Of a stretch of 64,000 bases of DNA, positions 25,348 through 34,609 are shown piece after piece. The DNA is from Oscillospiraceae bacterium (lineage in GTDB: Bacteria > Bacillota > Clostridia > Oscillospirales > JAAYXM01), in NCBI GenBank assembly GCA_017421025.1, contig JAFQME010000020.1, forward strand, positions 31,729-95,728, read 5' to 3'. Position 1 is the first letter of the stretch. Each line of letters starts with the position of its first letter. Under the pieces are notes generated by a model. The model was given only the letters and a program-made list of their open reading frames with translations. It ran no database searches and was not told where the DNA came from. The translations under genes and the position numbers were made by a program.

Positions 25348-25348
25348 G

Positions 25349-25660
25349 TTATTCTTCTGTATCGTCCGACTTCAGTTCTGCAATCTGAGCCATCTTTTCA
25401 TCCACAGCGGCGAATGCAGCTTCCATCGCTTCTTCATCCACATCTGCGCCGATGTGTGCATGATATGCGATGCGGCCGATTTCACGGTAGAGCATATCGA
25501 TCTGGGTATTCAGCTCAAATACTTTCACACGTTTTTTGGAACTGTTCCAAACCTCTGCAGCTTTTTGCCCGGCTGCAGATGCGCCTTTTGCCGCCATCTC
25601 GCCTGCCAAAACCGCTTTTTCACGAATTTTCTGCTGCAATTCATTCCAAGTTTCTTTCAT
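25349..25660 (-). CDS. Small coiled-coil protein of unknown function
   Basis: 103 residues, no signal peptide or membrane segment. Mostly helical: an Ala-rich stretch (AVLAGEMAAKGASAAGQKAAE), a basic turn, then two helices (FELNTQIDMLYREIGRIAYH and a Glu/Ala-rich tail). The pattern recalls small DUF proteins of Clostridia with a zinc ribbon removed; I do not recognise it. Ribosome site AAAGGCGG lies ~8 bases before the ATG. It is bounded by a terminator and by the nucleoside kinase. Confidence 0.75.
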   Translation of the reverse strand: MKETWNELQQKIREKAVLAGEMAAKGASAAGQKAAEVWNSSKKRVKVFELNTQIDMLYREIGRIAYHAHIGADVDEEAMEAAFAAVDEKMAQIAELKSDDTEE

Positions 25661-25732
25661 ATCGCATACCGCCTTTCATCAATTTCTCTAACATTAGTTT
25701 GCCATATTTCACAGATAAATGCAAGTAGTTCT

Positions 25733-26662
25733 CTAAAAATTTGCGTTTCCAATGAATTCACGCAAAAGCGAATTTTCCGGGACAAGGGATTCCTCAATCA
25801 GGTCGAAGCATGCGAGGTTTTCAGACAGCAGAAGGAGTTCCTCCCGACGGCGCACAGTTTCCGGGATTCCGTCGAAAGCGGTTTGCAAAAACCCTGCGAG
25901 CACCCCGATTTCATAAGGATGGGTGGAATTGATGATATGATCCGCACGGGACTTAAACGGAGAAATGTATTTCTTCTCTCCGAGGCGGATGTTGTACCAC
26001 CAGCTCATTGTGGTGTGTGCATCAGTGTTGCGGAATTTTGCGTCACGGATGACACGGCGGCAAAGCCGGGTCCAGGTACCCCGGAACACGGTTTCATCGT
26101 CCTGTTCAAAATTCGAACGTGCACTGACATACAAGCGGGTAGCAAACTCACTTGCACCCGAGGAGACCGAGTCTCCCAGCGCATGGATGCCTTCCACAAT
26201 AACCACTTCATTGTCCAACAGCCGAAGCGGGCGGAGGTCGTCTGCACGGCGCTGGGTTGGGAAATCAAACCGTGGCATTGCAATTTCGCCGCCCTCGGCA
26301 AGCGTCTTGATATGTTTGTTTAACAAAGGCAAATCCAGACACAGCGGAGATTCAAAATCCACTTCGCCCTCTGCATTTCTCGGAGCGGTGGCAAGATCTA
26401 CGGTCAGGAAATAGTCATCCATTGAGATTTGCTTGCTTCCCACGCCCAGTTGCTCCAAAGCGAGGCGGAGTTTGAGCGCACTCGTGGTTTTCCCCGACCC
26501 GGACGGACCGGACAAAAGCACAACACGCCGTGTTTTGATTCCATCTGCAATGGCACGTGCCACACGTGCGACTTTTGCATGGTAATCCGCTTCACATTCT
26601 GCGATGAATTCACGTGCATCGGAGCGGACACGTGCATTGATTTCGTTGACATTCAGTGCCAT
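25733..26662 (-). CDS. Uridine kinase-like nucleoside kinase
   Basis: 309 residues. A helical ~45-residue start precedes the P-loop GPSGSGKTT, then SMDDYF and VIVEGIHALG, as in the uridine kinase/phosphoribulokinase family. Clostridial proteins of this size often carry extra N-terminal domains; here only a short one. Likely cytoplasmic ATP-dependent nucleoside salvage; the exact substrate is open. hemZ lies 18 bases upstream in the same direction. Confidence 0.85.
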   Translation of the reverse strand: MALNVNEINARVRSDAREFIAECEADYHAKVARVARAIADGIKTRRVVLLSGPSGSGKTTSALKLRLALEQLGVGSKQISMDDYFLTVDLATAPRNAEGEVDFESPLCLDLPLLNKHIKTLAEGGEIAMPRFDFPTQRRADDLRPLRLLDNEVVIVEGIHALGDSVSSGASEFATRLYVSARSNFEQDDETVFRGTWTRLCRRVIRDAKFRNTDAHTTMSWWYNIRLGEKKYISPFKSRADHIINSTHPYEIGVLAGFLQTAFDGIPETVRRREELLLLSENLACFDLIEESLVPENSLLREFIGNANF

Positions 26663-26680
26663 AACGTCACCCCTGCTTTC

Positions 26681-28153
26681 TTAAAAGTTTTCCCGATAAA
26701 AGGCACGGATCTCATCGGCGTTTCGAATCAGCCGGTCATGGTCTCCGTTATACTCATACGGGTATTTCAGATTAAAGATTCGAGTGAGTTTTCCGGTTTC
26801 GGGAGAGACGAGTTTGCTCACGCCGCCCGCTCCCAAAGAAAGAATCGTATGGATTTCCTCCATGATGAACACGTTATAAAGACCTTCCTGCCCGGGCTTT
26901 GCATAACCCACGTTTTCCAGATTGCCTGACATATATTTCTGACGATAGAGATAATACGGGCGGAAGTCACGTGACTGCACTGCTTTTGCCGCAAAATCCA
27001 CCATTTTCTGCACTTCCTCTCCGCTCGGTGATGGAAGGCGTTCCGCCCAAAGCGAGGCGGCTTTTTTGAGTGCAAGAGTGTGGACCGTGATATTCTCCGG
27101 GTCCAGCGCCAGGGTTTGCCGTACTGTATTTTGAAAACTGGGGAACGAGTCCCCGGGGAGTCCTGCAATCAGGTCCATGTTGATGGCAAGATTTGTGGTT
27201 TCACGCACGGTATGCACCATATCCACCACATCCTGTGCGGTGTGGTTGCGCCCGATCAAGCGCAGCACATCGTCGTTCATGGTTTGCGGATTGACACTGA
27301 TTCGGGTTGCGCCGTTTTTGGCAATCACCGAAAGTTTTTCCGCATCCATGGTATCGGGACGGCCTGCCTCCACTGTGAATTCCACACAGTCGGAAAGGTC
27401 AAAGTGTTTGCGGATTCCTCCCAGCACACGGTCCAACTGTTCGGCGCTCAGTGCGGTTGGCGTTCCGCCGCCCACATACACGGTTTTCACAGTGATTCCC
27501 AGTTCTTTTGCGGCTTTGCCTGTGGCTTCCATCTCCAAAAACAGTGCGGTGAGATACGGTTCGACCAAATGCTCTGCCTGACCGATGGAATGACTGACAA
27601 ACGAACAGTATTTGCAGCGGGACACGCAAAACGGGATGCCCACATAGACCGATGCATCCATCGTGCGGTTTCCTGCTTTGATTCGCATTCCCGCCTTTGC
27701 CACTTCGCAGGCAAGTGCACGGCGGCGGGCAACCACGTGGTAGGAGTCTTTGAGAATACGGTCCACCGCTCGGTCATCGTGCCCCTCCGCATACAGACGT
27801 GCGGCAAGTTTTGCCGGACGGATTCCGGTCATTGCACCCCACGGAGGCGGGGTTTTGAGAAACGGACGGGATGCACGGTAAAACGCAAGCTTGAGTGCTT
27901 GCTGGGCGTTGCGTTTATAGAGAAGTTCTTCTTCGGAGTTTTTCATGCGTGTGGTTACGGTTTCACGTTTGCCGTTGCGGCATACGGTTGCGATTCCGAA
28001 GAGAGATTTGGGAGTTTCTTTTAAGGTGAGGATGGCGAAATCCCCGTCAAGCGGGAGTTCGTCCACAAATTCCGGGCGTTCGGACGGAAACACGGTGAGC
28101 ATCATCTGCTCCATCGCATACCGAAAGGGATGCCCGTCCAGATACAGTTTCAT
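26681..28153 (-). CDS. hemZ: Radical SAM coproporphyrinogen III oxidase-like HemZ
   Basis: 490 residues. An N-terminal extension of ~165 residues is followed by the radical-SAM CxxxCxxC (Cys176, 180, 183 in PFCVSRCKYCSF), GGGTPTALS and NLAINMDLIAGLPGD. HemZ-type enzymes act anaerobically on coproporphyrinogen; in organisms without full heme synthesis, relatives may have other porphyrin or heme roles. The start overlaps the MBL gene by four bases. Confidence 0.9.
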   Translation of the reverse strand: MKLYLDGHPFRYAMEQMMLTVFPSERPEFVDELPLDGDFAILTLKETPKSLFGIATVCRNGKRETVTTRMKNSEEELLYKRNAQQALKLAFYRASRPFLKTPPPWGAMTGIRPAKLAARLYAEGHDDRAVDRILKDSYHVVARRRALACEVAKAGMRIKAGNRTMDASVYVGIPFCVSRCKYCSFVSHSIGQAEHLVEPYLTALFLEMEATGKAAKELGITVKTVYVGGGTPTALSAEQLDRVLGGIRKHFDLSDCVEFTVEAGRPDTMDAEKLSVIAKNGATRISVNPQTMNDDVLRLIGRNHTAQDVVDMVHTVRETTNLAINMDLIAGLPGDSFPSFQNTVRQTLALDPENITVHTLALKKAASLWAERLPSPSGEEVQKMVDFAAKAVQSRDFRPYYLYRQKYMSGNLENVGYAKPGQEGLYNVFIMEEIHTILSLGAGGVSKLVSPETGKLTRIFNLKYPYEYNGDHDRLIRNADEIRAFYRENF

Positions 28154-28770
28154 CGCAAAAGTGCCTCCCGCACATAGGGGTTCATGCGGCGTTCACGGTC
28201 GAGCGTGGTCTCGCTGTCATGCCCCGGAAGGACACGGAAATTGCCCGGGAGAGATGCCAGGCGTTTGAGCGATGCGTACATTTCGGCAACACTTCCGCCC
28301 GGGAAGTCGCACCGTCCGCACGAGCCGCAAAACAGGGTGTCGCCGGAGAACATGGTGTCCTCGGTGAGATAGCAGATAGAGCCCGGGGTGTGACCCGGGG
28401 TGTTCAGGCAGGTAAGTTCCATGCCGGCGAGGGTGAGAATCTCCCCGTCTTTGACCCAAACGTCCGGGGTCAGGTGCGGAACGCTCATGCGCATACCGAC
28501 CGAAGGGTCCTCCAGTACGGGGGTTTCCCCCGCCCCGACATATAGTTTGGCACCGGTTGTTTGAATCAATTCGGGGACTGCCATGATATGGTCAAAATGT
28601 GCATGTGTGAGCAAAATCGCTTCCACGGTCACTTGATGGAATTTGAGTTCGTGCAGGATGCGATCGACATGGTCGCCCGGGTCCACAACAAAGCCATGTC
28701 TGCTCTCTTCATCATATGCCAAATAGCAGTTGGTTGCAAGCGAGCCGACCGGGATGGTAATAATCTTCAT
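28150..28770 (-). CDS. MBL-fold metallo-hydrolase, glyoxalase II-like
   Basis: 206 residues. The HxHxDH zinc motif is present as LTHAHFDHI, followed by TPGHTPGS and FSGDTLFCGSCGR. The short form without the C-terminal glyoxalase II domain (YqgX-like) is common in Bacillota; the thioester substrate is not known. It overlaps dtd and hemZ by four bases each, so translation is coupled. Confidence 0.9.
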   Translation of the reverse strand: MKIITIPVGSLATNCYLAYDEESRHGFVVDPGDHVDRILHELKFHQVTVEAILLTHAHFDHIMAVPELIQTTGAKLYVGAGETPVLEDPSVGMRMSVPHLTPDVWVKDGEILTLAGMELTCLNTPGHTPGSICYLTEDTMFSGDTLFCGSCGRCDFPGGSVAEMYASLKRLASLPGNFRVLPGHDSETTLDRERRMNPYVREALLR

Positions 28771-29222
28771 TGGACAGCCTCCTTGGAATCCATCAGAATT
28801 GTGATGGGGCCGTTGTTTTGAGATGAGAGTTCCATATGTGCGGCAAAGACCCCGGTTTTCACCGTGTAGCCATATTCCTTTCGGAGGGTTTCCACATAGG
28901 ATTCATACAATGCATTTGCAAGCTCAGGTGCTGCGGCACGGACAAAACTCGGGCGATTGCCTTTTCGGGTTTCTGCGAGCAGGGTGAAATTGGAAACCAC
29001 CAAAATCTCGCCACCCACATCTGCACAAGAGCGATTCATTTTCCCCTCGTCATCGGAAAAGACACGCAGACCTGCGGTTTTTTTTGCAAGGTATGCAACA
29101 TCCGCTTCCCCGTCACCCTCTGCCACACCGCAAAGCACCAAAAAGCCCTTTCCGATGCTTGCGTGGCAGGCGCCGTCAATGTTGACTGCGGCATGGTCCA
29201 CTCTTGTAATGACTAATTTCAT
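28767..29222 (-). CDS. dtd: D-aminoacyl-tRNA deacylase
   Basis: 151 residues, family length. The chiral-proofreading motifs are visible as NNGPIT (Gly-cisPro) and SNFTLL (usual SQxTL, with Asn for Gln). DTD removes D-amino acids, and glycine from tRNA(Ala). It lies ten bases after relA, the order found in most Firmicutes. Confidence 0.94.
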   Translation of the reverse strand: MKLVITRVDHAAVNIDGACHASIGKGFLVLCGVAEGDGEADVAYLAKKTAGLRVFSDDEGKMNRSCADVGGEILVVSNFTLLAETRKGNRPSFVRAAAPELANALYESYVETLRKEYGYTVKTGVFAAHMELSSQNNGPITILMDSKEAVQ

Positions 29223-29231
29223 AGTATTCTC

Positions 29232-31415
29232 CTATCCAAGCTGACGTTTGACATCCATGACACCGGAAACGCCACGGAGTTTGTTTAAGATAAAATCAAG
29301 TTGCTCCATACCATTGACATCCAGCGTCAGATTGACGACCGCATAACCGTCGCCAAAGCTGCGAGCCTCCATTTGATGCACCGGAATCTTGATGGTGCTC
29401 AGCACGGTTGCAATATCGGCGACCAGACCCATGCGGTCTTTTGCCGAGATTTGCAAGCTGCTTTGGAAGCGGTCACGCACTTTGTCTGCCCAGCTGACAC
29501 GAATCCAACGGCTCAAATCGTCCGAGTTTTTCATTGCGTCGGTGACGTTTTTACAGTCGGAACGATGGACCGAAACCCCGTAGCCACGGGTGATAAAGCC
29601 GATGATTCGGTCGCCCGGAATCGGATTGCAGCAACGGGCAAATTTGACCAGACAGTTTTCCACACCCGGCACCAAAACGCCTGAGTTGGATTTCTTTGGT
29701 TTGGGAGCACTGACCAGCTTTTCCACCACTTTTTCATCCGACTGCTGGACACGGTTGCTCTTTGCAACTTCTTCCCGAATCCGGTTGATGACACGGTTGA
29801 CGGTGAGCCCGCCATACCCGATACTTGCAAGCATTTCAATCGGAGCGTTAAAGGAGATGCGCTTACACACCGCAGCAAGGATCTCTTCCATGCCGGGTTG
29901 GTTGAGAGAAAGCCCGATTTTTTTGAGTTCTCGTTCGAGTTCTTCTTTGCCTCGGGCAATATTTTCTTCTTTACATTCTTTCTTAAACCACTGCTTGATT
30001 TTGTTTCGGGCTTCACTGGTTTTGGCGATCTTGATCCAGTCACGGCTGGGGCCGTGTCCTGCGTTGGAGGTGAGCACCTCCACAATCTCGCCGTTTTTGA
30101 GTTGGTAATCCAACTGGACAATTCTGCCGTTTGCCTTTGCGCCAATCATGCGGTTTCCGACCGCAGAGTGGATGGAATACGCAAAGTCGATCGGGCAGGA
30201 GCCTGCCGGCAGACTGATGACATCGCCACGTGGTGTGAACACATACACCTCGTCTGCAAACATATCGGTTTTGAGCTGACGGATGAAGTCTTCCCCGTCT
30301 GCCTCCTGCTGGGTTTCAAGGAGTTGACGTACCCATGCAAGTTTTTCGTCCATTTGCGCACCGGTGACGCCGGATTTGTATTTCCAGTGTGCTGCGATAC
30401 CGTATTCCGCAATGCGGTGCATCTCATAGGTACGGATTTGCACCTCAAACGGGATGCCCTCACGGCCGATGACGGTGGTGTGCAAGGACTGATACATATT
30501 GGGTTTCGGGGTACTGATGTAGTCCTTAAACCGTCCCGGGATGGGGTGGTACATATCGTGAATCAAGCCCAGGACATTGTAGCAGTCTGCCACGTTGTTG
30601 ACGATGACACGCATGGCATACAGGTCATACACCTCGCTGATGTCCTTATGCTGGCTGTACATTTTACGGTAGATGCTGTAAATGTGCTTGACACGGCCTG
30701 CGATGGTGGCTTCGATACCACTTTCTGCAATATGCTGCTCCAGGCGAGCACGGATTTGGGTCTGGAACTCCTCCCGCTCACTGGCACGATTGTTGAGTTC
30801 CTGTGTGATCTCCTCATAGCCTACCGGGTCAAGGCAGGCAAGTGAGCGGTCCTCCAACTCCCACTTCACCTTTTGCATACCCAAACGGTGTGCAAGCGGG
30901 GCGTAGACTTCCATGGTCTCAAGCGCTTTTTCACGCTGTTTTTCGGGTTTGTGGAATTCAATGGTGCGCATATTGTGCAGACGGTCTGCGATCTTCACCA
31001 AGATGACACGAATATCTTTGCCCATCGCAAGGAACATCTTACGCAGGTTTTCGATCTGCTCTTCTTCCTTACTCTCGTACTGCATTTTGGTAAGTTTGGT
31101 GACGCCCTCTACAATGTCGGCAACCGTTTCCCCGAAAAGCGCTTTGATCTGCTGATATTCAAACTCGGTGTCTTCAATACAGTCATGCAAAAGAGCGGCA
31201 ATGACCGAATCCATATCAAGACCCATCTCCGCAGTGATTTCCGCCACCGCAATCGGATGCGTGATATAGGGGCTGCCGTCTTTGCGCATTTGTCCGTCAT
31301 GCGCCTCGGTGGCACGCTCCATCGCAAGGCGCAGACGTGCCTCGTTCATATTGGGCAGGTAATTGCGTACCTGTGCGACTAGTTTTTCATAACGTTCTTC
31401 TAACATCGGTGTCAT
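29232..31415 (-). CDS. relA: RelA/SpoT bifunctional (p)ppGpp synthetase/hydrolase
   Basis: 727 residues: HD hydrolase domain (LLHDCIEDT), synthetase domain (GRVKHIYSIYRKM, YDLYAMRVIV), TGS (VYVFTPRGDVISLPAG), helical/zinc-finger region (CCNPIPGDRIIGF) and C-terminal ACT. Both enzymatic sites look intact. It makes and degrades the stringent-response alarmone. It follows recJ by 13 bases; the commonly intervening apt gene is missing. Confidence 0.97.
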   Translation of the reverse strand: MTPMLEERYEKLVAQVRNYLPNMNEARLRLAMERATEAHDGQMRKDGSPYITHPIAVAEITAEMGLDMDSVIAALLHDCIEDTEFEYQQIKALFGETVADIVEGVTKLTKMQYESKEEEQIENLRKMFLAMGKDIRVILVKIADRLHNMRTIEFHKPEKQREKALETMEVYAPLAHRLGMQKVKWELEDRSLACLDPVGYEEITQELNNRASEREEFQTQIRARLEQHIAESGIEATIAGRVKHIYSIYRKMYSQHKDISEVYDLYAMRVIVNNVADCYNVLGLIHDMYHPIPGRFKDYISTPKPNMYQSLHTTVIGREGIPFEVQIRTYEMHRIAEYGIAAHWKYKSGVTGAQMDEKLAWVRQLLETQQEADGEDFIRQLKTDMFADEVYVFTPRGDVISLPAGSCPIDFAYSIHSAVGNRMIGAKANGRIVQLDYQLKNGEIVEVLTSNAGHGPSRDWIKIAKTSEARNKIKQWFKKECKEENIARGKEELERELKKIGLSLNQPGMEEILAAVCKRISFNAPIEMLASIGYGGLTVNRVINRIREEVAKSNRVQQSDEKVVEKLVSAPKPKKSNSGVLVPGVENCLVKFARCCNPIPGDRIIGFITRGYGVSVHRSDCKNVTDAMKNSDDLSRWIRVSWADKVRDRFQSSLQISAKDRMGLVADIATVLSTIKIPVHQMEARSFGDGYAVVNLTLDVNGMEQLDFILNKLRGVSGVMDVKRQLG

Positions 31416-31428
31416 ATGGTATTACCCC

Positions 31429-33426
31429 CTATTGCGCTGCCTGTTCGACACGCATGAGCAGTGCGGAGTTTTGTAATTCAACTTTCTTTTCCGGTTGGAA
31501 TCGAATGGATACCGTCCCTCGGTAAAAAACAACATGAAGCAGATGCAGTTCATGGAACACAGAGAGTGCACAGGCAATCTGATACACAGACAGGTGGGTG
31601 GCACGTGAGAGCTCCGCTACGCTGTACTTCGCATCGCCCCGTGCTTTCAAGAATCGCCAGAAACCGCCCAGTTCACGGTATTCCACATACATGGCACGGG
31701 CAAGCTCCGGAGTGAGGTCCGCAAGCGGTGCGTCACAAGCGCAAAGCACTTCATCCCCTTGGCACAAATCCTGTACCAAAAGTTGCACGGTTTTCCCGTA
31801 ATAAGTATTGATTTCGGGGCGGAACACCAACGAAACCCGGTCCCCCTGCACACCGAGAAGCTGCTCGGGTGTGGTGCGGAAAAAGACGCCGGAGAATCCG
31901 TCCACGGTGAGTTTGGTATGTTTGCCCTGACCGATGCTTTTCACCTCGGTGAGCGGACGATTGTAGAAACTGAGGGTGGGATAGGGATTGCCGCAGCCGA
32001 ACGGTTCCAACACCGAGAGCGATTCGATTTGCTCCACGGTGAGATCGGACGGATCTGCTTCAAAATCAAATTCCACCGTACGTGGGAAATCGCCGGCAAA
32101 AGATGCGATTTCGTTGAGTTGCGCACGCAATGCGGGGATCTGTTCCCGACGCACCGAAAGCCCGACTGCGAGTTCATGACCGCCGAATTGGGCGAGGCAG
32201 TCGGTGGTTTTCCCGAGCGCTTCGTAGAGGTTAAAGCCGGCGACACTTCTGCCGCTCCCCTTGCCCATCTCCCCGTCCAAGGAAATCAGAATGGCGGGGC
32301 GATGATACTGTTCACACAGGCGGGAGGCAACGATGCCGATCACCCCATGATGCCAGCCCTCACCTGCCAGGACGATAGCGTGGTCATGGTCGGGGTCGAA
32401 CACACGGGGAAGTTCTTCCAGCGCCTGCTCCATGATTTTGGTTTCCAGCGCCTGACGTGCGGCGTTGAGCGAGCAGAGTTCCCGTGCCAAAGTATGAGCG
32501 GTGTCCGGGTTTTGTTCCAAAAACAGCTCTACCACCTGTCCCGCATTGGTCATGCGTCCTGCCGCATTCATCCGTGGTGCAAGGACAAATCCGATTTGTC
32601 CGCAATCTAAACTTTCACGTTTGGCACCCGACTCCTCGATGAGGGCGGAAAGCCCAACGTGAGTAGTGGTTTTCATCAGTTCCAAGCCCGATGCAACGAT
32701 GGCACGGTTTTCGCTGACAAGCGGCATGATATCCGCCACTGTACCCAAAGTGACAAACGGGAGATACCGGGCTTGCACCTGCTCCAACTCCTCCGGCGAG
32801 CAGAGCGCTCGCACCAGTTGGAACGCAACACCGACGCCTGCAAGCTGCGGGAAGGGATAGGTGCAATCTGCACGGTGAGGATTGACCACCGCACAGGCAT
32901 CCGGCAAGGTTTCTTTACATTCATGGTGGTCACAAATCACCATTTCCACGCCCAAAGTCTTTGCCGCAGCGACTTCTTTGACCGCTGTGATTCCGGTGTC
33001 CACTGTGATGACAAGTTTTACGCCTTGGGTGCGGAGTTTGACCAGTGATGTGAGGTTGACCCCATAGCCTTCTTCAAACCGGTCCGGGATATAAAAGGCA
33101 CAGTCCACCCCTTTGCTACGGAGAAAATCGGTGAGCATATAGGTGGAGGTGATTCCGTCTACATCATAGTCTCCGTAAACTGCAATTTTCTCACCTGCTT
33201 CGATGGAGGAACGGATGCGTGCAACCGCACGGTCCATATCACGAAGCAAAAACGGATCATGTAGGGCGGAAAGATCTTTTTTCAAAAATGTACGTGCATC
33301 CGATGGGTCTTGATACCCGCGGGCACAGAGTAGTTTCGCAACGAGCAAACTCACACCGAGTTCGGCCGCAAGGGCTCTTGCTTCGTCTATACGGTATGAA
33401 CTGCTTTCCCAAACAACTTCTTTCAT
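31429..33426 (-). CDS. recJ: Single-stranded-DNA-specific exonuclease RecJ
   Basis: 665 residues. DHH-family motifs: YGDYDVDGITST, ITVDTGI, CDHHEC, and the DHHA1 motif GSGRSVAGFNLYEAL. RecJ degrades ssDNA 5'-3' in repair and recombination. The final ~80 residues form an extra helical domain beyond the OB fold, as in other clostridial RecJ proteins. First gene of recJ-relA-dtd-MBL-hemZ. Confidence 0.95.
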   Translation of the reverse strand: MKEVVWESSSYRIDEARALAAELGVSLLVAKLLCARGYQDPSDARTFLKKDLSALHDPFLLRDMDRAVARIRSSIEAGEKIAVYGDYDVDGITSTYMLTDFLRSKGVDCAFYIPDRFEEGYGVNLTSLVKLRTQGVKLVITVDTGITAVKEVAAAKTLGVEMVICDHHECKETLPDACAVVNPHRADCTYPFPQLAGVGVAFQLVRALCSPEELEQVQARYLPFVTLGTVADIMPLVSENRAIVASGLELMKTTTHVGLSALIEESGAKRESLDCGQIGFVLAPRMNAAGRMTNAGQVVELFLEQNPDTAHTLARELCSLNAARQALETKIMEQALEELPRVFDPDHDHAIVLAGEGWHHGVIGIVASRLCEQYHRPAILISLDGEMGKGSGRSVAGFNLYEALGKTTDCLAQFGGHELAVGLSVRREQIPALRAQLNEIASFAGDFPRTVEFDFEADPSDLTVEQIESLSVLEPFGCGNPYPTLSFYNRPLTEVKSIGQGKHTKLTVDGFSGVFFRTTPEQLLGVQGDRVSLVFRPEINTYYGKTVQLLVQDLCQGDEVLCACDAPLADLTPELARAMYVEYRELGGFWRFLKARGDAKYSVAELSRATHLSVYQIACALSVFHELHLLHVVFYRGTVSIRFQPEKKVELQNSALLMRVEQAAQ

Positions 33427-33482
33427 GTATTTGATCCTCTCGGCGAATGGATATTCGCCCCCATTATTCAGTCTTATTCTTT

Positions 33483-33511
33483 AGTTTATCACAGTTTCAA
33501 GAAAATCTCAA
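33483..33511 (-). promoter_or_regulatory. Promoter of the recJ-relA operon
   Basis: On the minus strand TTGAGA (33511-33506), 17 bp, TAAACT (33488-33483). A 7-bp hairpin (GGCGAAT/ATTCGCC) follows in the leader at 33442-33459. Confidence 0.6.
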
Positions 33512-33524
33512 CGAAAAATCCAAT

Positions 33525-33553
33525 TTGCTAAATGACTTTTTCTGTGTTATAAT
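33525..33553 (+). promoter_or_regulatory. Promoter of the E2/CAT-like gene
   Basis: TTGCTA (33525-33530), 17 bp, TATAAT (33548-33553), divergent from the recJ promoter. Confidence 0.7.
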
Positions 33554-33623
33554 AAGATTTATCTTAGGCGAAACATGGGGTTCGCCGTCGTTTTGGGAAG
33601 AGTTTATTTTGGAGGTGTTGTCC

Positions 33624-34484
33624 ATGGCTTCCTCTCGCAAAGAGGGTGTCAAGATCAAATCCCTTGATCCGCTCAATATCGTGACCAGTTATATCATGCC
33701 GACACGCACCGGCTCATCGAACACCTTTTTCCACTCGCTTGAAATTTCCGCTTGTGAAGAGTTCATTCGCAAAAAACGTGCCGAAGGGCTCAAAGGGCTT
33801 GGAATGATGCATGTATTCCTTGCTGCATATGTCCGCACAGTTTCTCAACTTCCTGCCATCAACCGCTTTATCCGGGGGCAAAAGGTGTATAAGCGCAACG
33901 GAATCGTTGTTTGTCTGACCATTAAGAAGGATATGTCGCTCAATGCGCAGGAAACGGTGGTCAAGCTTCATTTGGAACCCACCGATACCATTGAGGTGAT
34001 TTATCACAAGCTCAATAAACTGGTGGAGGAAAACCGAGTCGAAGGCGATGCAAACAGCATGGACGGGTTCGCCCGCATCCTCACCTATATCCCGGGGGTG
34101 CTTTTGAAGTTTGTGGTCTGGACCCTCAAAACCATGGATTATTTCGGGCTTCTGCCCCGTGCTTTGGTAAATTTGAGTCCGTTCCACGGGAGTATGTTCA
34201 TCACCAACCTTGGCTCGTTGGGAATCCCGCCGGTAGCGCATCATCTTTATGACTTTGGCAACATTCCGATCTTCATCGGGATTGGGGCAAAGCGTCAGGA
34301 ATATGCGGTGCAAAAAGACGGCTCGGTCAAAGAACTCAGACTCATGGACTTTACCTTGGTGAGTGACGAGCGTATTTGCGATGGGCATTACTATGCAAAC
34401 GCATTCAAGTACTTACAGAAAATGTTCAAGCACCCCGAGGCTTTGGACACTCCGCCCGAACAAGTGGTGGAAGATATCAACTGA
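33624..34484 (+). CDS. Chloramphenicol acetyltransferase/E2-like fold protein, catalytic His replaced
   Basis: 286 residues from ATG 33624, seven bases after GGAGGTG. The C-terminal half resembles the catalytic domain of 2-oxo acid dehydrogenase E2 (FHGSMFITNLGSLGIPPVAH), but there is no lipoyl or E1/E3-binding domain. The HxxxDG active site is DERICDG (248-254), so Glu249 replaces the catalytic His. No dehydrogenase genes lie nearby, so it is not part of a visible 2-oxo acid dehydrogenase. Function unknown; perhaps a non-catalytic acyl-CoA binding protein. Confidence 0.8.
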   Translation: MASSRKEGVKIKSLDPLNIVTSYIMPTRTGSSNTFFHSLEISACEEFIRKKRAEGLKGLGMMHVFLAAYVRTVSQLPAINRFIRGQKVYKRNGIVVCLTIKKDMSLNAQETVVKLHLEPTDTIEVIYHKLNKLVEENRVEGDANSMDGFARILTYIPGVLLKFVVWTLKTMDYFGLLPRALVNLSPFHGSMFITNLGSLGIPPVAHHLYDFGNIPIFIGIGAKRQEYAVQKDGSVKELRLMDFTLVSDERICDGHYYANAFKYLQKMFKHPEALDTPPEQVVEDIN

Positions 34485-34490
34485 AAACAC

Positions 34491-34525
34491 ACCGAGTAGG
34501 AGTTGTTTCCTACTCGGTTTTTTTT
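34491..34525 (+). terminator. Terminator after the E2/CAT-like gene
   Basis: 11-bp stem ACCGAGTAGGA/TCCTACTCGGT, 6-base loop, then eight T. Confidence 0.92.
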
Positions 34526-34609
34526 ACAAACATTTTACCGCAAACTGCTTTTGCATCTTACATTCCGCCGATATGATGGGAACAGGAAACAAAAAAAGGA
34601 GACGATCAT

